The notes: generated by a model not told the origin, from the sequence alone. A stretch of DNA of 64,000 nucleotides from Albimonas marina (GCF_029223255.1 NZ_JARHUC010000004.1:620001-684000); one strand, 5' to 3'; positions 49,926 to 58,271 are shown, counted from the first letter of the stretch. Numbers and translations are program-made.

Positions 49926-50813
49926 CTAGTCCCCGCGGGCAGGCCACCAGGGGTACTGGCTGGGCATGTCGGTCGAGACCTTGCCGGGGAAGTCGGCCTT
50001 GCGCTTCTCGAGGAACGAGGCGACGCCCTCCTTCACGTCCCCGTGGCGGCCGCGCTCCAGCGACATCGGCGCGTCGATCTCCAGCACGCCCCAGGGATCG
50101 GGCGCGCCCGCGAAGCGCCACAGCAGCTGGCGCGTCAGCGCCACCGAGACCGGGGCGCTGTCGGCGGTGAGCTCGGCCGCGATCTCCAGCGCGCGGTCCA
50201 GCAGCGCCTCGGGCGCGACCACCTCGGAGACGAGGCCGCCGGCGAGCGCCTCCTCCGGGCCGAAGACCCGGCCCGACATCGACCAGCGCAGGGCCTGCGG
50301 CAGACCCACGATGCGGGGCAGGAACCAGGCCGAGCCGGCCTCGGGCACCAGGCCGCGGCGGGCGAAGATGAAGCCCAGCTTCGCGCCCTCGGCCACGATC
50401 CGCACGTCCATCGGCAGGGTCAGGGTCAGGCCCACCCCGACCGCCGGGCCGTTGATCGCGGCGATCACCGGCTTGGGGCTGTCGAAGATCGCCTCGACGA
50501 AGCCGCCGCCCACCTTGCGTCGGCCGGTGCCGGCCATCTCGCCGAACATCTGCGCCTTGCCCTCGCCGCTGGAGTCAAAGGCGTCGGCGCCGGCCGAGAC
50601 GTCCGCCCCCGCGCAGAAGGCGCGGCCGGCGCCGGTGACCACCACCGCGCGCACCGCGTCGTCGGCGGCGGCCTCGGCCAGGGCGCGGGCCAGCTCCTCG
50701 CCCATCACGCCGGTGTAGGCGTTCAGCTTGTCGGGGCGGTTCAGCGTGATCACCATCACCTCGCCGCGGCGTTCGACGGCGACGTCGGACCAGGCTGCGG
50801 GCGCATCCTGCAT
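49926..50813 (-). CDS. Enoyl-CoA hydratase/isomerase family protein
   Basis: A 295-residue crotonase-fold protein. TLNRPDKLNAYT (about 24-35), GAGRAFCAGADVSAG and NGPAVGVGLTLTLPMD are the oxyanion loops; FARRGLVPEAGSAWFLPRIVG carries a Glu in the position used by isomerases (VPEAGS), while the first hydratase Glu is missing. So an enoyl-CoA isomerase-type reaction is more likely than hydration. The C-terminal tail (PSQYPWWPARGD) is Trp-rich. GGGAGGAGACCCC before the ATG at 50813 fixes the start. Confidence 0.9.
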   Translation of the reverse strand: MQDAPAAWSDVAVERRGEVMVITLNRPDKLNAYTGVMGEELARALAEAAADDAVRAVVVTGAGRAFCAGADVSAGADAFDSSGEGKAQMFGEMAGTGRRKVGGGFVEAIFDSPKPVIAAINGPAVGVGLTLTLPMDVRIVAEGAKLGFIFARRGLVPEAGSAWFLPRIVGLPQALRWSMSGRVFGPEEALAGGLVSEVVAPEALLDRALEIAAELTADSAPVSVALTRQLLWRFAGAPDPWGVLEIDAPMSLERGRHGDVKEGVASFLEKRKADFPGKVSTDMPSQYPWWPARGD

Positions 50814-50933
50814 GGGGTCTCCTCCCGGGATTCGGCTCCGCCTCGCACGGGCGGATTCCATCAGGGACCCATACTGCCTTGCGTATCCGCGCAGGTCACC
50901 CGGCGATTGCGGCGGCGGCCGCGCGCCGCGCGC

Positions 50934-52004
50934 TCAGTTGCGGTTGATCCGGCAGATCGCGCCCGAGCGGCGGAGCTGCAGGCAGAAGTTCATCGCCTGC
51001 GTCCGGCTCGCGGCGGGGGCCTGCACCGTGTACCAGCGCATCGTTCCCCGCCCCGGCACCGTGGTGCGCACCACCTGCAGGCGCTTGTCGGCCAGCAGCG
51101 AGGCGTGGGCCCGGCGCATGTGGCCGGCCAGCCGCTCGGCCTGGCCGCGCTGGCGGGCGGTGGCGATCACCACGCCCCAGGGCGAGATCGGGTCCGCGAA
51201 CTCCCGCACCTTGCGGGTCGAGGCCTGCTCGACGCAGGCGTCGTGGAAGGCGGTGTCGCCGTCGAGCCGGTAGTCCACCGCCTCGGGCGGGGCGTCGCGC
51301 CAGGCGCGGGCGGAATGGCCGGTGATCGCGTCGACATAGGCCAGCGTCTCGCCCGGCAGCAGCGCGTCCTTGTCGGCGAGGAACCGCTCCGCCCGGTTCT
51401 CGCCGCCGTTGTAGGCGACCGCGGCGAGGCCGGGGTTGCCGTAGCGCTCCGACAGCTCGGCGAGGTAGGTCGCCGAGGCGAAGATCGCCTCCGCCGGGTT
51501 GAACGGATCCTCCAGCCCGCGCAGCTTCGCGGTGCCGGGCATGAACTGGGCGATGCCCTGCGCGCCGGCGGGGCTGACCGCGGCGGCGTCGAACAGGCTC
51601 TCCTTCCACAGCAGGCGGGCGAGGAAGCCGGTGTCGAGCCCCGTCTCCCCCGCCGCCAGCGCGATCGCGGAGCAGACGTCGTCGAAATAGCTGTCCAGCC
51701 GGATGCAGCTGCGCCCGTCGGGGGTGCAGCGGGCGTCGGCGGGGGGCGCGGGCGGGTCCTCGGCGCGCGCCGGCGGGATCGCGACGGCGGCGGCGTCGAG
51801 GAGGGCGTCGCCGGGGGCGGGCGCCTGCGCCTCGGGCGGCGCGTCGGACGAGGCGGGGGCCGCGGCGGGGGAGGGCGTCTCCTGCACGGCGGGGGGCGCG
51901 TCTCGGTCGCCCGGACGCGGCATGACCTCGGTGTCCGCCACGCCCGGTCCGGGCGTCGCGAGCAGGGCCAGCGCGGCGGCGAGGGGGACGAAGCGGCGTC
52001 GCAT
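50934..52004 (-). CDS. Lytic transglycosylase domain-containing protein
   Basis: A 356-residue periplasmic murein enzyme. A signal peptide is at 1-23 (MRRRFVPLAAALALLATPGPGVADT); a Pro/Ala-rich linker of about 60 residues follows. The SLT domain at about 105-240 has Glu135 in LLWKESLFD as the catalytic acid, then SPAGAQGIAQFMPGTA and AVAYNGGENR. The C-terminal 110 residues form a SPOR-like or other small domain (RWYTVQAPAASRTQAMNFCLQLRRSGAICRI), which would bind denuded glycan. The ATG at 52004 is chosen because the signal peptide starts there. It cleaves glycan strands with 1,6-anhydro ends. Confidence 0.88.
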   Translation of the reverse strand: MRRRFVPLAAALALLATPGPGVADTEVMPRPGDRDAPPAVQETPSPAAAPASSDAPPEAQAPAPGDALLDAAAVAIPPARAEDPPAPPADARCTPDGRSCIRLDSYFDDVCSAIALAAGETGLDTGFLARLLWKESLFDAAAVSPAGAQGIAQFMPGTAKLRGLEDPFNPAEAIFASATYLAELSERYGNPGLAAVAYNGGENRAERFLADKDALLPGETLAYVDAITGHSARAWRDAPPEAVDYRLDGDTAFHDACVEQASTRKVREFADPISPWGVVIATARQRGQAERLAGHMRRAHASLLADKRLQVVRTTVPGRGTMRWYTVQAPAASRTQAMNFCLQLRRSGAICRINRN

Positions 52005-52308
52005 CGGGATGCAGATGGGGCCCGATGCGGCGCCTGCAAGCCCCGCCCGCGCGCGCAATGAAGCATGACGCGGGGGAATGGCAACCCGGCGGCGCGTCGG
52101 ATGCGGCCGAAGGGCGGTCCGGGGCCCCGCGGGGCCCGGACCGGCCGCGGGCGACCGGCGTGAAGGTCGCTTTCGACGCGGACGTCGCCCCGCGCTATCT
52201 TGCTGACGGACGGCGACGCTCGGGATCGGCCGGGGGGCGGCGTCCGATGGCGCCGCCGGATCCGCGGCGTCGGCGCGTGAAACCCCGGGGGCGACGGTGG
52301 AGGAGACG
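52005..52308. other. Divergent intergenic region with a strong hairpin
   Basis: 304 bases, no gene. The main feature is a near-perfect hairpin at 52116-52142: GGTCCGGG and CCCGGACC around a CCCC-GC-GGGG inner stem. TATCTT near 52196 could be a -10 box for the plus-strand gene. The ribosome site GGAGGAG is at 52299-52305. Confidence 0.4.
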
Positions 52309-52875
52309 ATGATGACCCGTTTCGGACTGGCGACGGCGGCGCTCGGCGCGACGCTGGCCATGGCCTTCGCGGCGGCGCCCGGCGAGGCGCGCGCCAGCGA
52401 GGCCACGGCGCAGCAATCCTGCCTCTACCAGCTCAAGCGCAGCGGCGAGCAGAACACCGATTTCGCCACCGTCGCCCGCTCTCGCCGAAGCGGCGGGGCC
52501 TGGGACGTCGAGCTCGAGGACACGGTCGGCATGCCGTGGGACTGCCGGGCGCGCGACGACGGAACCATCGAATACCTGCGCAGGGGCGTGCCCGGCGCGA
52601 CGGGCGGCGGCCACGGCGGCGGCAAGGACAAGGACAAGAACCACGGCCGCGACGACGACGGCGGCCGCTGGGGGGAGGAGACCCGACCCGCCCGCCAGGC
52701 CTGCCGCGAGGCGGTGCGCGCACGCTCGGGCCGCGGCGGGATCTCGATCGAGCGGGTCGAGTTCTCCCAGGCCAACACGCTGGTCATCCTGAGGGACGAC
52801 GACGAGAAGGGGACCTGGCGCTGCCTGTCCTCGAACCGCGGCAAGGTGGCGGAGCTGAAGTTCGTGCGCAACTGA
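52309..52875 (+). CDS. Small secreted protein of unknown function
   Basis: A 188-residue protein with a signal peptide (residues 1-33, Ala-rich core, cleavage near ARA-SE). The mature part has four Cys (two disulfides possible) and a low-complexity GGGHGGGKDKDKNHGRDDDGGR insert about residues 100-121. Both ends look structured (SCLYQLKRSGEQNTDFATVARSRR and TWRCLSSNRGKVAELKFVRN). No family is recognisable to me. Two ATGs in tandem (52309 and 52312) share the site GGAGGAG; I use the first. It is divergent from the lytic transglycosylase gene. Confidence 0.8.
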   Translation: MMTRFGLATAALGATLAMAFAAAPGEARASEATAQQSCLYQLKRSGEQNTDFATVARSRRSGGAWDVELEDTVGMPWDCRARDDGTIEYLRRGVPGATGGGHGGGKDKDKNHGRDDDGGRWGEETRPARQACREAVRARSGRGGISIERVEFSQANTLVILRDDDEKGTWRCLSSNRGKVAELKFVRN

Positions 52876-52878
52876 GGC

Positions 52879-52895
52879 GGCCCCGAGCCGGGGCC
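52879..52895. terminator. Short GC hairpin between convergent genes
   Basis: 6-bp stem GGCCCC-GAGCC-GGGGCC right after the small secreted protein gene, 22 bases before the end of the convergent MetX-like gene. There is no T-run, so the terminator role is tentative. Confidence 0.4.
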
Positions 52896-52916
52896 CGGAG
52901 CGGGGCGGGGGGGCGC

Positions 52917-53930
52917 TCAGCCCCCCAGCAGCTCCGCCACCGCCGCGCGCAGCACGGCCTCGTCCGGGGGCGAGAGCGAGGGGTTGCCCGCCCGGTGCCC
53001 CCAGTCCGAGCGGATCGGGCGCAGCTCCAGCCGCGGGGCGAGGGCGACCTCGGCCTCGTTGTCGGCGACCTGGAAGTAGAGGTCGGTGTCGCAGGGCATC
53101 AGGATCGTGCGCGCCGTGATCGCGTTCAGCGCGGCCGAAAGGTCCCCCTCGAACACCGGGTTGTCCGAGATGTCCGAGCGCAGCCACGTCTCGATCATCG
53201 ACAGCAGGTCCTCGCCCTCGCGGCGCAGGAAGTTGCCCTCCCAGCCGCGGACGATCCAGTCGTCGTAGCTGGCGAAGCCCGCCTCGCGCCACATCTCGCG
53301 GCGATAGAAGGTCTGGCTGACCGCCCAGCCGGCGTAGATCCGGGCGAAGGCGCGCAGGCCCCGCAGGGGGCGGGAGACGAAGCGCCCGTCCTGGTAGGCG
53401 GCGTCCGCGGTCAGGGCGGCGCGGATCCCCTCGAGGAACACCTTGTTGTGCGGGCTGGTGCGGGCCGAGGTGCAGACCGCGCAGATCGCCGCGACCTGGT
53501 CGGGGAACAGCGCCCCCCAGTGCAGCGCCTGCTGCCCGCCCATCGACCAGCCGTAGACAAGCGCCAGCCGCTCGATCCCGAAGACCTCGGCCAGCAGGCG
53601 GCGCTGGGCGTGGACGTTGTCCCAGTGGGTGAAGACCGGCCAGCGCCCGTCGGAATAGGGCAGGGGCAGGTTGGAGGGCGAGGTCGACAGGCCGTTGCCG
53701 AACTGGTTGGGGATGACGATGAACCATCGCTCGGGGTCCAGCACCCGCCCCGGCCCCACCAGCCAGTCGACGTCGGAATGCTGCGCGCCGTAGGAGGTGG
53801 GGTAGAGGATCGCGTTCGAGCGGTCGGGCGCCAGCGTGCCGTAGGTGCGGTAGGCCAGGTGCGCCGCGGGCAGGACGAAGCCCGATTGCAGGACCGTGGG
53901 GCCCAGGTCGAAGGTCTCGTATCCGCTCAT
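52917..53930 (-). CDS. Alpha/beta fold hydrolase, MetX/homoserine O-acetyltransferase-like
   Basis: A 337-residue protein of the MetX-like branch. Features: VLPAAHLAYRTYGTLAPDRSNAILYPTSYGAQH (about 19-51), the nucleophile elbow GWSMGG (Ser129), Asp in PCDTDLYFQ and His in SDWGHRAGNPS. True MetX has LHWALTYPD and a longer lid; here the lid is short, so it may be a hydrolase rather than an acetyltransferase. No methionine genes are nearby. It lies 108 bases downstream of the FNR-type regulator on the same strand and might be under its control. Confidence 0.85.
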   Translation of the reverse strand: MSGYETFDLGPTVLQSGFVLPAAHLAYRTYGTLAPDRSNAILYPTSYGAQHSDVDWLVGPGRVLDPERWFIVIPNQFGNGLSTSPSNLPLPYSDGRWPVFTHWDNVHAQRRLLAEVFGIERLALVYGWSMGGQQALHWGALFPDQVAAICAVCTSARTSPHNKVFLEGIRAALTADAAYQDGRFVSRPLRGLRAFARIYAGWAVSQTFYRREMWREAGFASYDDWIVRGWEGNFLRREGEDLLSMIETWLRSDISDNPVFEGDLSAALNAITARTILMPCDTDLYFQVADNEAEVALAPRLELRPIRSDWGHRAGNPSLSPPDEAVLRAAVAELLGG

Positions 53931-54038
53931 CGCGCTCTCCCGCCCGGGCCGCGCCGCCGGGCCCCTCGGCGCGGATGTTCGGGGGGCGCGGGGCGGGGGT
54001 CAAGCGCGGCGGCGCGGCCCGGGCGCAGGCGGGACGGC

Positions 54039-54821
54039 TCAGGCGGTGGTGCGGTCGTAGCGCTCCACCAGCCCGGCGAAATCGGTCAGGGCGGCGAGGT
54101 CGGGCAGCTCGAACCGCTCGGGGCCCAGGATCCGGATCAGGCCGCGGTCGTGGAGCTCCTCCAGCAGGGGGTCGAGGGTCGGGGCCGGCAGGTCCACCAG
54201 GTCCGCCACGTCCGCGCGGGGCAGCGCCAGGACCAGCACGCCGCCGCCCTCGCGCCGCGGGGTCCAGGGCTGGAAATCCGTCGCCGCGGCGAGGAAGGCG
54301 GCCAGGCGCGCGGCCGGCGGCTCGACCGCCAGCAGGCCCGCGAGGCGGCGCACCCGCTCCAGCTCCTCCTGCGCCTGCACCAGGCTCGCGCGGCGCAGGC
54401 CGGGATCGGCGGCGCGCAGACGCTCGTAGGCCTCGGTCTCGACCCGGCAGATGCGCACCTCGGTCGCGGCCTCCAGCTCTGCGCCGCCCGCGCGCAGGGG
54501 CTCGATCAGCTGGCCGGGCGTGACCAGGCCCACCACCCGCCGGCGCCCGTCGCGCCCGCGCCGCACCCGGCGCAGCCAGCCCTCGGCCAGAACGCCGGCG
54601 CAGACCGGACGCGCCTCCGGCGCGCCGGAGATCCCGCCCGCGATCTCGCCGGGGGGCGCGGCGACGGTGACCATGCATTCCGCCAGGCTCGCCAGCGTCG
54701 CGGGGGGGACCTTGCCGCACACGCCCCCGACCCGCGCGCCGCAGACGGCGCAGGGCGGATGGCCGGCAAGGCCCCCCGATCGCGGCCCGGCGGTCGACGC
54801 GGACGGCTCCGGGTCGGCCAT
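54039..54821 (-). CDS. Crp/Fnr family regulator with FNR-type [4Fe-4S] cysteines
   Basis: A 260-residue regulator. The N-terminus has CAVCGARVGGVC (Cys24, Cys27, Cys35), and a further Cys125 lies in EVRICRVE at the point where E. coli FNR has Cys122. So an oxygen-labile cluster is likely. The middle is a cyclic-nucleotide-type barrel and the C-terminal winged helix (LPRADVADLVDLPAPTLDPLLEELHDRGLIRIL) is FNR-like. The ATG at 54821 is set by GGAGGAG six bases upstream; an upstream ATG at 54929 would put the FNR box inside the gene. An exact FNR box lies about 60 bases upstream, so it probably controls itself. Confidence 0.87.
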   Translation of the reverse strand: MADPEPSASTAGPRSGGLAGHPPCAVCGARVGGVCGKVPPATLASLAECMVTVAAPPGEIAGGISGAPEARPVCAGVLAEGWLRRVRRGRDGRRRVVGLVTPGQLIEPLRAGGAELEAATEVRICRVETEAYERLRAADPGLRRASLVQAQEELERVRRLAGLLAVEPPAARLAAFLAAATDFQPWTPRREGGGVLVLALPRADVADLVDLPAPTLDPLLEELHDRGLIRILGPERFELPDLAALTDFAGLVERYDRTTA

Positions 54822-54881
54822 TCGGCTCTCCTCCACGATGGGTTCAGGGGGCTCACAGTCGCGAGGTTCGCGGGTTTCGCA

Positions 54882-54895
54882 TTGATATCGATCAA
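54882..54895. promoter_or_regulatory. FNR box upstream of the FNR-type gene
   Basis: TTGAT-ATCG-ATCAA is an exact match to the FNR consensus TTGAT-N4-ATCAA. It lies 61-74 bases before the regulator start codon in a region that is otherwise GC-rich, in the gap to the iminopeptidase-like gene upstream, so autoregulation is the simplest reading. Confidence 0.75.
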
Positions 54896-54954
54896 GCCGC
54901 CGTCGGGGCGTGCGCGCCTTCACGAACATGCGATCCCCCCGCCCGCCGTCCCGC

Positions 54955-55842
54955 TCAGGCCGAGGCGGATTTCAGGAAGCCGGCGACGCGGGCGAAATAG
55001 GCCTCCGGCTCCTCGTAGAACGGGCAGTGGGCGCTGTTGGGGAACACCTCCAGCTCGGCGCCCGGAATGGCCTTCGCCAGGCGCAGGGCGCAGGCGGGCG
55101 TCATCTCGTCATGGGCGCCGCACAGGACCAGCGCCGGAGCGTCGAAGCCGCCCAGCTCCGCCAGCCGGTTCCAGGTCGACAGGTTGCCGATGTAGTGGAA
55201 CTCGTTGGGCCCCTGCACCTCCATGTAGGGGGCCATGTTCCAGTCGGCGACCGAGGCGGTCATCGCCTCGGGCCACACGTCCAGCCGGCACATGTGGCGC
55301 CAGGTCAGCAGGGTGATGGCGGCCTCGTACTCCGGGTGGTCGTACTGGCCCAGGGCCTCGCGCCGCTGCATCATGCGCACCGTCTCGATCCCCAGCCCGT
55401 CGCGCAGGCGGTTCAGCTCCGAGACCAGGTGCGGGATGTCGCCGGCGGTGTCGGCGAGGGTCAGGCTCTTCAGCCGGCCCGGGAAGGTCACGGCGAACTC
55501 CATCCCCAGCCAGCCGCCCCAGGAATGGCCCAGCAGGTGCGGCCGCTCGAGGTCGAGCGCCCGCAAAACCTGGTCCACCTCGGTCGCGAAGCGCGCCACC
55601 GTCCACAGCGCCGGGTCCGTCGGCCGGTCCGAGGCGCCGGTGCCGAGCTGGTCGTAGCTCACCACCCGGAACCCCTGATCCACCAGGCGCAGGTGCGGCT
55701 CCGCGAGGTAGCGGCACGGCAGGCCCGGCCCGCCCGAGAGCAGGACCACCGGCTCCCCCTCGCCCCAGGAATAGGCGACCACCTCGTGCCCGGTGTCGAG
55801 CGTGATGCGCGTGGTCGCGTCGGGGGCGGCGAAGTCGGGCAT
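54955..55842 (-). CDS. Alpha/beta hydrolase, proline iminopeptidase-like
   Basis: A 295-residue hydrolase. GGPGLPC (37-43) gives the oxyanion hole of proline iminopeptidases, the nucleophile is Ser107 in GHSWGG, and Asp (CGAHDEMTP) and His (SAHCPFYEEP) complete the triad. The lid (helical insert about 130-205) also fits S33 aminopeptidases. There is no signal peptide. It lies 21 bases after the class-III PLP gene and is the last of three minus-strand genes. N-terminal proline release or hydrolysis of a related amide is the best guess. Confidence 0.85.
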   Translation of the reverse strand: MPDFAAPDATTRITLDTGHEVVAYSWGEGEPVVLLSGGPGLPCRYLAEPHLRLVDQGFRVVSYDQLGTGASDRPTDPALWTVARFATEVDQVLRALDLERPHLLGHSWGGWLGMEFAVTFPGRLKSLTLADTAGDIPHLVSELNRLRDGLGIETVRMMQRREALGQYDHPEYEAAITLLTWRHMCRLDVWPEAMTASVADWNMAPYMEVQGPNEFHYIGNLSTWNRLAELGGFDAPALVLCGAHDEMTPACALRLAKAIPGAELEVFPNSAHCPFYEEPEAYFARVAGFLKSASA

Positions 55843-55863
55843 GGGCAGGTCCTTCCGGGGGGA

Positions 55864-57171
55864 TCAGGGCGCCTCGGCGAGCGCGTCGGCCAGCGCCTCG
55901 ACGAAACGCGTCGCCTCGGCGTCGGAGAGGATCAGCGGCGGGCGCAGCTTCAGCGTCTCGCCGTAGCGCCCCGCGGCGCCGATCAGCACGCGCCGGCGGC
56001 CGAGCCCGGCCAGGACCTCGCGCACCAGCGCCCCGTCCGGGGCCCCGTCGCGCCCCAGCGCCACGCCCAGGAACAGGCCCGCGCCGCGCACCGCGGCGAT
56101 GCGCGGATCGCGCGCGGCCAGCGCCTCGAGATCCGCCTTCAGCCGGGCGCCCGCGGCGGCGGAGCGGGCGACGAGCCCCTCCGCGCGGATCGTCTCGATC
56201 ACCGCGAGCCCCGCCGCCGCGGCCACCGGGTTGGCGCCGAAGGTGTTGAAATAGCCGAAGTCCTCGACGAAGCGGGAGAGGATCTCGGGCCGCGTGACCG
56301 TGCCCGCCATGGGGAAGCCGTTGCCCATCGGCTTGCCCATTGTGACGATGTCGGGGGCGAGGCCGTGCCGCTCGAACCCCCACATCACGCCGGTGCGCCC
56401 GAAGCCCGGCTGAACCTCGTCGGCGATCAGCAGGCCGCCGGCGGCGTGCACCGCGTCCTGAGCCGCCTTCAGGAAGCCCGACGGATCGGCGTGCACCCCG
56501 TCGGAGGAGAAGATCGAGTCCCAGATCATCCCCGCGAAGCCGTGGCCCGACGCCTCCAGCTCCGCCGCGGCCTCCGCCACCGCGGCCGCGAAGCCGCCCG
56601 CCAGATCCTCGCCGTAGACCGCCGGGTCGGGGGCAGGGACGGCGCGCACCCGGGGGGAGCCCGCGCCGCGCTTGTAGGCGCTGGGCGAGATCTCGGTCGT
56701 GGCGGCGGTGTTGCCGTGATAGGCGGTCTCGGTCACCACGAAGCCGCGCCGGCCGGTCCAGGTCTCGGCCAGCCGCAGGGCGAGGTCGTTGGCCTCGGAG
56801 CCGGAGCACGACAGCACCACGTTCGACAGCTCCGCCGGCAGCGTGGCCTTCAGCGCCTCCATGTAGCGGTCCACGATCTCGACCAGGTAGCGGCTGTTGA
56901 TGTTCAGCCGCCCGATCTGCTCGGACACCGCCTCGACCACCGCCGGGTGGCAATGTCCCAGCGAGGGGACGTTATTGTAGAAATCGAGGTACCGCGCCCC
57001 GTCCCGGTCGGTCATCCACGCGCCGCGGCCCGAGACCATCTCGACCGGCTTGTCGTAGAACAGGACCGCCGCCGCCCCCATGTTCGCCAGCCGCCGGGCC
57101 AGCAGCGGGTCGTCCCCCGCCTCGCCCGAGAAGGCGTTCATCGACAGGATGGCGCGGGGCTCGGCGGTCAT
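55864..57171 (-). CDS. Class III PLP-dependent aminotransferase / phospho-lyase
   Basis: A 435-residue fold-type-I PLP enzyme. YLDFYNNVPSLGHCHPAV (about 61-78) is the class-III opening; SCSGSEANDLALR binds the phosphate; DEVQPGFGRTG and the PLP lysine Lys280 (MGKPMGNGFP) follow. The layout with FYNNVPSLGHCHP and DSIFSSDG resembles mammalian AGXT2L1/AGXT2L2, which are lyases of phosphoethanolamine and phospho-5-hydroxylysine rather than transaminases. The gene directly upstream encodes an APH-type kinase (gap 11 bases), which would make the phosphorylated substrate. Confidence 0.85.
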   Translation of the reverse strand: MTAEPRAILSMNAFSGEAGDDPLLARRLANMGAAAVLFYDKPVEMVSGRGAWMTDRDGARYLDFYNNVPSLGHCHPAVVEAVSEQIGRLNINSRYLVEIVDRYMEALKATLPAELSNVVLSCSGSEANDLALRLAETWTGRRGFVVTETAYHGNTAATTEISPSAYKRGAGSPRVRAVPAPDPAVYGEDLAGGFAAAVAEAAAELEASGHGFAGMIWDSIFSSDGVHADPSGFLKAAQDAVHAAGGLLIADEVQPGFGRTGVMWGFERHGLAPDIVTMGKPMGNGFPMAGTVTRPEILSRFVEDFGYFNTFGANPVAAAAGLAVIETIRAEGLVARSAAAGARLKADLEALAARDPRIAAVRGAGLFLGVALGRDGAPDGALVREVLAGLGRRRVLIGAAGRYGETLKLRPPLILSDAEATRFVEALADALAEAP

Positions 57172-57182
57172 CGGCGGTCTCC

Positions 57183-58178
57183 TCAGGCCTCGACGAGGCG
57201 GCGTTCGGCGAGCTCGACCGTCCCGGCGGAGAAGCCCTGCGCGGCCAGCTCCTGCGCGGTCGGCGTCTCGGCGTGGGAGGCGATCCAGGCGGTCAGCAGC
57301 ATCCGGCGCAGCAGGATCATGTCGGGCAGGATCTCGGCCGCCTCGGGGGGCAGGGGGGCGACGTCGGCGTAGCCCTCCAGCCAGGCGGCGGCGAGGTCGG
57401 AGATGTAGGGCTCCGTCTCCAGGAAGGAGATCGCGGCGGCGAAGTCGTAGGCGAACCAGCCGAAGCCGCAGTCGTCGAAGTCGATCACCCCCAGCCGGCC
57501 GTCCTTCTCCAGCAGGTTGGCGAGCCGCAGGTCCGCGTGGATCAGCCCGAAGCGGTCCGCCCCCTGCCCGTAGTCCGCGAGCCGCTTGCGCAGCCGCTGG
57601 GAGGCGCGCTCGAGGATCGCGCGGCCCTCGGCGTCGAGCCCCTCGGCCGCGCGCCAGTCGCCCCAGTGCATCACCGGGCCGATCGTCGTCTCCCAGGTCC
57701 AGGACTTGCGCACGAAGCCGGGGGGCGGGGTCCAGTCCTGCACGTGGGCGTGCAGGCGCGCGCTGATCGCGCCCAGGTCGCGGAAGCCGGGGACGAGGCC
57801 CTCGCCGGCCTCGGGCTCCTCGCCCTCCATCCACTCGAAGGCGACGGCGTGCCGGGTCTCGCCCTCATGGGCGAAGGTGGCGACCTTGCCGCCGCCGGCC
57901 ACCGGCAGCAGGGCGGGGGTGGCGACCACCTCGGCCTCGCGCAGCGCCTCGGTCCAGGCGATCTCCGAGGCGATCTCGGCGGGCGTGTGGTAGGCGGGGC
58001 GGTGGACGCGCACCACCACCGGCGCCGGCGCCTCGGGGTCGTCGAGCCGGAAGGTCGCGTTCTCCGAGATGTTCAGCAGCCGCGCGCGCGTCGCCGGCGA
58101 CAGGCCCCACCGCGGGGCCAGCGCCTCGGCATGGGCGCGCAGATCCTCCAGAAACGCCTCGGTGTAGAGCCCCGTCAT
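57183..58178 (-). CDS. Phosphotransferase, APH family (hydroxylysine/ethanolamine-kinase-like)
   Basis: A 331-residue kinase with the aminoglycoside/choline kinase fold. The catalytic loop is LIHADLRLAN (His214, Asp216, Asn221), the metal-binding motif is VIDFDD (Asp233, Asp235), and VVVRVHRPAY near residues 54-63 supplies the ATP-site strand. Members phosphorylate a hydroxyl on small amines: choline, ethanolamine, homoserine or 5-hydroxylysine. Coupling with a class-III phospho-lyase makes the hydroxylysine or ethanolamine role most attractive. It starts with the ATG at 58178 and heads the three-gene minus-strand unit. Confidence 0.87.
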   Translation of the reverse strand: MTGLYTEAFLEDLRAHAEALAPRWGLSPATRARLLNISENATFRLDDPEAPAPVVVRVHRPAYHTPAEIASEIAWTEALREAEVVATPALLPVAGGGKVATFAHEGETRHAVAFEWMEGEEPEAGEGLVPGFRDLGAISARLHAHVQDWTPPPGFVRKSWTWETTIGPVMHWGDWRAAEGLDAEGRAILERASQRLRKRLADYGQGADRFGLIHADLRLANLLEKDGRLGVIDFDDCGFGWFAYDFAAAISFLETEPYISDLAAAWLEGYADVAPLPPEAAEILPDMILLRRMLLTAWIASHAETPTAQELAAQGFSAGTVELAERRLVEA

Positions 58179-58256
58179 TCGCCGCCGTCCTTCGTGTCGT
58201 CCTCGCGCGTCCGGACCTGCAAGCAGGGCGCCAGACGCCGCGACGCTAGCCAGCGA

Positions 58257-58271
58257 TTGTGCATGGCACAA
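58257..58271. promoter_or_regulatory. Perfect palindrome in the divergent promoter
   Basis: TTGTGC-ATG-GCACAA lies in the 138-base gap between the kinase gene (minus) and the SDR gene (plus). It is fully symmetrical with 6-bp arms and a second looser pair (ATTGC ... GCAAT) lies beside it, so it may be the operator of a local regulator not in the window. Confidence 0.55.

Noticed and set aside
49680-52061. A 793-codon plus-strand frame starting in palindromic element copy 3
   Set aside because: It runs antisense to the crotonase and lytic transglycosylase genes. The start is shared with a frame in copy 2 only because the element is repeated, and copy 1 loses the frame by indels.
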